From contig PJAB01000008.1 of assembly GCA_002887195.1 (NCBI GenBank), forward strand, positions 1-64,000: a stretch of DNA of 64,000 bases, read 5' to 3'. The position numbers and the translations under genes are program-made. The stretch is from Chrysochromulina parva (lineage: Eukaryota; Haptophyta; Prymnesiales; Chrysochromulinaceae). Position 1 is the stretch's first letter. Every line of letters starts with the position of its first letter. This document shows positions 60,915 to 64,000 of this stretch, piece by piece. A model generated the notes under the pieces. That model made no database searches and was not told the DNA's origin. It saw only the letters and a program-made list of their open reading frames with translations.

Positions 60915-62090
60915 TCACCCCGGCGGCGACGACTCTCGCTGTGCGGCCTCTGGCAGTACCTCTGGGCCCTCGCCTGCCACTTGCGATGCGCTCTCGCCGG
61001 GCCTCCTCCACGTGATAGCAAAGCATTCCCGTCGATTCGACGCACCGTCTTCGAAGACCCTCACCGTCCGGCATTCGAAGCGCACGTCGGCGCTCACCAT
61101 CGCCTTGAAGCCGGCCACCGAGCCGCCGCACCCAAAATAGTACGATTTGGCCGCAATGAGAGCGGTACCACCCGGCCTGAGCTGCTCGCGCACGAGCTGC
61201 CAGAGACGACGTGAGGCGCTCGTGCTGTACAGCGTATCGGCGCTGAGCACGAGGTCGAAACCGCCCTCGGGTGCCGCCACTGTGCTCGGCGATGTCTCCT
61301 CGTCTCGCGTGGATGGCACCGACGACGATGGCGACGACGACGACGAGCAGCGAGTCGAAGAGCAAGGAGGCTGCGGCGCATCCGCAGCCGTCGCCACCGC
61401 GGCAGCAGCGCGGCGCTCCTCGAGAAGCAGCGCGCTCGCACGCGCCCAGTCGCCGCTGAGGAAGCGCACCTCACCTGCCTCCGCTCGCGCCCACATCTGG
61501 TTGAGGCGCACGGTTGGCATGGTGACCGCTCGCAGCACGGCGGCGTTGAAGTCCTGCAGCACGACACGGCGTGCTCCGAGACGCAGAGAGAGTACCGCCG
61601 GCAGCCCGGCGCCGCAGCCGGCCTCGAGCACATGCGCACCGGCGAGCGGCAGTTCACCGCAGTGCGACATTTCGTGCATCACGCTCATCAGGTCTCGCGC
61701 ACACTCCCACACCTTGAGGCCACCCTCGTACACGTCGGGAAGCAGGTCTGAATCAGTCAACAGCGCTGCCTCATGCGCAGCTGTCGAGATGGAGGTACTA
61801 GCCGCAGTGGCGGCGGATCCATTCTGCTCTTGCTCTAGCTCCTCGCGAAGGAGCGCGGGCAGCGCGTCCTCCGGCGGTGTCACCTTTGTGAGCCGAAGGT
61901 CGCCAGCGACCTCGACCTCTTCAGTCGGCCAATGCAAAGCGTCTGCAGCGCACTCATTCACCGTGAGCACACGCGAGGCGCGCAGCACCGGTTCGCCGGC
62001 CGAATCGCTGGCGGCGTGCTCATCGGCAGCTGCGGCGGCCGGAGCGTCGGCGAATGCAAAGGAAAAGGACGGAGCGATGGGGTGTGCCAT
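60915..62090 (-). CDS. Protein-histidine N-methyltransferase, METTL18/HPM1-like
   Basis: 391 residues from ATG 62090. The METTL18/Hpm1 family methylates a histidine of ribosomal protein uL3. The family block DLLPDVYEGGLKVWECARDL is followed by SAM motif I (HVLEAGCGAGLPAVLSLRLG), ARRVVLQDFNAAVL, and the post-I segment FDLVLSADTLYSTSASRRLW, then LRPGGTALIAAKSYYFGCGG, all as in the family. An Ser/Pro/Glu-rich insertion of ~50 residues (SSTRCSSSSSPSSSVPS) sits between motifs. The N-terminal ~110 residues are variable. A related class I methyltransferase with another protein target is the alternative. Confidence 0.88.
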   Translation of the reverse strand: MAHPIAPSFSFAFADAPAAAAADEHAASDSAGEPVLRASRVLTVNECAADALHWPTEEVEVAGDLRLTKVTPPEDALPALLREELEQEQNGSAATAASTSISTAAHEAALLTDSDLLPDVYEGGLKVWECARDLMSVMHEMSHCGELPLAGAHVLEAGCGAGLPAVLSLRLGARRVVLQDFNAAVLRAVTMPTVRLNQMWARAEAGEVRFLSGDWARASALLLEERRAAAAVATAADAPQPPCSSTRCSSSSSPSSSVPSTRDEETSPSTVAAPEGGFDLVLSADTLYSTSASRRLWQLVREQLRPGGTALIAAKSYYFGCGGSVAGFKAMVSADVRFECRTVRVFEDGASNRRECFAITWRRPGESASQVAGEGPEVLPEAAQRESSPPG

Positions 62091-62494
62091 TTTCCATGGC
62101 CATTTTCTCTTGATGTGAACAGGCTTACTCCGTTAACTTTGCTCTGAAGGGGCTCTTAATCCGCACAATTTACCGCACCGTCCCCCTCCCTCCGAAGAGC
62201 CGCCTGCAACGCCTGGTTCGAAACTGGTTCGAAGCGACCGCCCCGTGCACCACGACCAGCTGGTGAACTCACATCCACCCACTGTCGACCACACACATAC
62301 GCGAACCTGACCGTGCACTGCAGGTGTTCCCGTGCAGCCTGCCTGCCTACTGCTCCTTGAGATCTGTGTACTGACCACGCTGCGTATTCTCCACGTGCGG
62401 CAGGCGAGAAGTCTCGCCTTTGCGCCACTCGCCGTCATGGCTGCAGATGTAGTCCGGCACCAGCGACCATCATGCAAAAGTGCCTGGAGCGTTC
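62091..62494. other. Intergenic region, 3' flank of the selenoprotein gene
   Basis: About 400 bp containing the 3' UTR of the selenoprotein W gene (minus strand) and the upstream region of the METTL18-like gene. A SECIS element must lie here if the UGA is decoded. A weak candidate with ATGA at 62473-62470 and TGA at 62437-62435 (minus strand), with a CC-type apical loop, was seen, but its helix is poor. Confidence 0.5.
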
Positions 62495-62746
62495 TTACTC
62501 GATGAGCGGCTCCAGCGCCTTCATGAGAGCTTGGTACTCGGCAGGAGTCTGAATCTTGCCGCCCTGTCCTCCGAGCTTGCTGTGGACGAGCTGGCCATTC
62601 GCCGTAACCTCAAAGGAGCTACTGCGACCTGGTTTGCCAGTGATGGTGCAGCCCTTGATGTCGGACTCCAGCTTCACCTTCAGAGCATCGAAGGCGGGCT
62701 TGTAGCCTCAGGCACCACAGTATTCGACGTTGATAATGAGAGGCAT
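62495..62746 (-). CDS. SELENOW: Selenoprotein W (in-frame UGA read as selenocysteine)
   Basis: 83 residues from ATG 62746-62744 to TAA at 62495. The minus strand encodes MPLIINVEYCGA, then TGA (62710-62708, residue 13), then GYKPAFDALKVKLE. This is the CxxU redox motif of selenoprotein W exactly in place, CGAUGYK. The rest of the family follows: FEVTANGQLVHSKLGGQGGK and a C-terminal helix AEYQALMKALEPLIE. Rdx-family proteins are small thioredoxin-fold redox proteins. Length matches animal and algal SelW (about 85 residues). Ordinary gene calling would report only the 60 residues after the UGA. Decoding needs a SECIS element, not firmly identified here. Confidence 0.9.
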
Positions 62747-63055
62747 GCGTATACTGTGCTTTGGGTTGTCAGAGTTCGCCGCGTCCTGAGCAACCGAGAA
62801 GTGGCCAGGAAAGTACATGTACATACCAAAACATGGACATCTTTTAGTGTCGACGTGCTTGGGGCAGTTGATCTGGAAACTGCCAATTTCACAGTGACGT
62901 TATGTTACTTTTAGGGCTGATCTCATCATCCTACTGTAATTGACGACGCTGAAACGTCGCTGAAAGAGCCACGTTGCAATCAACAAGCCCCACAAAGCGA
63001 AAGGCGGACCGCGCGTTGGTCTCATCATCCCCGGCGGTCGTGGCACCCATCCAAT
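62747..63055. promoter_or_regulatory. Upstream region shared by selenoprotein W and the EF-hand gene
   Basis: 309 bp between two divergent start codons (62746 minus, 63056 plus). The part nearest SelW is AT-richer. No specific element is recognised. Confidence 0.4.
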
Positions 63056-63721
63056 ATGTCAAATAAATTCGGCGCGGTTCTCGATGACGAGGAGCAAGCG
63101 GAGTATCTTCGCATCCAGGCGGCTCAGTCGAAGGCGATGATGGAGAAAGCAAAGGCAAATGCGGCGGCGGCTGCCCTCAAGAACAAGGAGGAGGAGGAGA
63201 AGAAGGTGGAGGAGGCCCGGATCAAGGCGGAACAAGATGCGCTCGAATGGGAGAAGGCAAAGGAGCTCGTGGCCCAGAGGCAGGCCGAGGCAGCTAAGAA
63301 AGAGGAGAATATGATCAAATCAGGCGGCGACGCCATTCTCATGGCGATCGAGAAGCTGGCCTTCGCAGCCGCCGAAGCCGAGGCCCACGCGGAGCGCGTC
63401 AAAAAGCTCGAGAAAGTGCTCGGGGAGGAGCAGGCAGAGAATATGGGGAGGCGTGCACGGCAAAAGTCTAAGGACCTGTCTGACGAGATTGCCAGGATGA
63501 TGGAAGGCAATCTGGAGAGTGCTTTCAAGCAATTTGATACGGATGGGTCTGGCACGCTCGATGCTGATGAGCTTGCTGCTGCGTACGCTGCAGCTGGGAT
63601 GCCGATTGCCGAGGAAAAGCTCACGAAATGCATGAAAATACTCGACGCAAACGGCGACGGCGTCATTGACCTCGAGGAGTTCAAGTCGATCGCCGTCAAG
63701 ATAAAGGTCATGTTCCAGTAG
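63056..63721 (+). CDS. Coiled-coil protein with a C-terminal EF-hand pair
   Basis: 221 residues from ATG 63056. The first ~145 residues are a highly charged helix/coiled coil rich in Ala, Glu and Lys (KNKEEEEKKVEEARIKAEQD). The C-terminus carries two canonical calcium-binding EF-hands: FKQFDTDGSGTLDADELAAA (loop DTDGSGTLDADE) and MKILDANGDGVIDLEEFKSI (loop DANGDGVIDLEE). All ligand positions are filled, so both sites should bind Ca2+. The layout resembles calmodulin-like or centrin-like sensors attached to a cytoskeletal helix; no specific family is recognised. Full length with stop at 63719-63721. Confidence 0.88.
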   Translation: MSNKFGAVLDDEEQAEYLRIQAAQSKAMMEKAKANAAAAALKNKEEEEKKVEEARIKAEQDALEWEKAKELVAQRQAEAAKKEENMIKSGGDAILMAIEKLAFAAAEAEAHAERVKKLEKVLGEEQAENMGRRARQKSKDLSDEIARMMEGNLESAFKQFDTDGSGTLDADELAAAYAAAGMPIAEEKLTKCMKILDANGDGVIDLEEFKSIAVKIKVMFQ

Positions 63722-64000
63722 AGAGGACGAGGACGGCATCGCAGCCATGAGAGAAGGGCAGGGAGGGAGGCGCCGACTGTGACAGCCAGTCAACCAGTCT
63801 TCTCGCGTCCGGTTCGATGCTTCCTTGAGTTGAGTGTACAATCGCGCCTGGCCGAGGAGTGATCACACTTTGGCCCAGACGTTTAGGACCTCGCGCCCGC
63901 TGGTCGCGCCCGATCGTGTGTGGCACGCACTGCACACATTGGGATGGTGCATGCAGGGGCAGCCAAGGGCGATTCGGCGCGGGCGTGCAACTGTTGCTTC
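63722..64000. other. Downstream flank to window edge
   Basis: 279 bp after the EF-hand gene. No convincing coding frame or RNA is seen before the window ends. Confidence 0.5.

Noticed and set aside
62210..62240. tRNA T-loop-like GGTTCGAA repeated twice
   Set aside because: No matching A-box, acceptor stem or cloverleaf around it.
62435..62473. SECIS element for selenoprotein W
   Set aside because: ATGA and TGA are suitably spaced with a CC loop, but the intervening helix has few consecutive pairs; not strong enough to call without folding.

Overview
The window looks like nuclear DNA of a flagellated, secondarily photosynthetic protist, most probably a haptophyte. Four observations support this. 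(i) Genes are GC-rich, long and mostly single-exon, with a few short GT-AG spliceosomal introns. (ii) Genes for eukaryotic core machinery are present (eL24, PWP2, TRM10, METTL18-type methyltransferase, kinesin), together with cilium/basal-body proteins (CC2D2A-like, a CEP164-type WW protein). (iii) A CorA-type transporter has a signal peptide followed by an Ala-Phe junction, the form of plastid presequence used with secondary red plastids. (iv) A ~150-bp antisense relic of 18S rDNA (15474-15627) reads, from memory, like the haptophyte V4 region. No database search was possible.

Layout. 0-9 kb: 3' end of a transporter gene, an armadillo-repeat protein (-), TRM10 tRNA m1G9/m1A9 methyltransferase (+), and a three-exon CC2D2A-like ciliary transition-zone gene (+). 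9-22 kb: six minus-strand genes: an NRBF2-like MIT/coiled-coil protein, a matrixin-type metallopeptidase with two membrane segments inside its catalytic domain, a DnaJ-PPR fusion, a KIN-UA/ARK-like kinesin and a long Ala-rich coiled-coil protein, with a 1.4-kb repeat-rich intergenic stretch holding the rDNA relic. 22-38.6 kb, plus strand: a coiled-coil protein, an 8.5-kb single-exon gene for a 2,838-residue IQ/WW protein flanked by direct repeats, a plastid-targeted CorA/MRS2 transporter, and an ARM-U-box-RGG-zinc-knuckle protein with near-identical 126-bp tandem repeats.

39.5-55.5 kb is the most interesting part: a probable biosynthetic gene cluster. A two-exon hybrid NRPS-PKS gene (A-PCP-KS-KR-DH-ER-ACP-FSH1-type hydrolase, no acyltransferase domain) is transcribed divergently from a trifunctional fusion (isopenicillin-N-synthase-like 2OG-Fe oxygenase, DsbA/FrnE-like domain, SAM methyltransferase). 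Next come a methyltransferase fused to an unrecognised beta-rich domain and, further off, a small Dabb-fold protein of the family that includes polyketide cyclases. A plausible scheme is: the A domain loads a starter, the AT-less PKS extends it with help from a separate acyltransferase, the KR/DH/ER reduce it, the hydrolase releases it, and the oxygenase and methyltransferases tailor it. The product is unknown.

55.7-64 kb: eL24 (-), two-exon PWP2 (+), METTL18/HPM1-like protein-histidine methyltransferase (-), a selenoprotein W gene (-) whose in-frame UGA hides it from ordinary ORF calling, and a coiled-coil/EF-hand protein (+).

Six introns were placed by frame and domain continuity. In two of them the intron 5' end duplicates the start of the following exon, and most contain internal direct repeats, suggesting intron birth or growth by local duplication.
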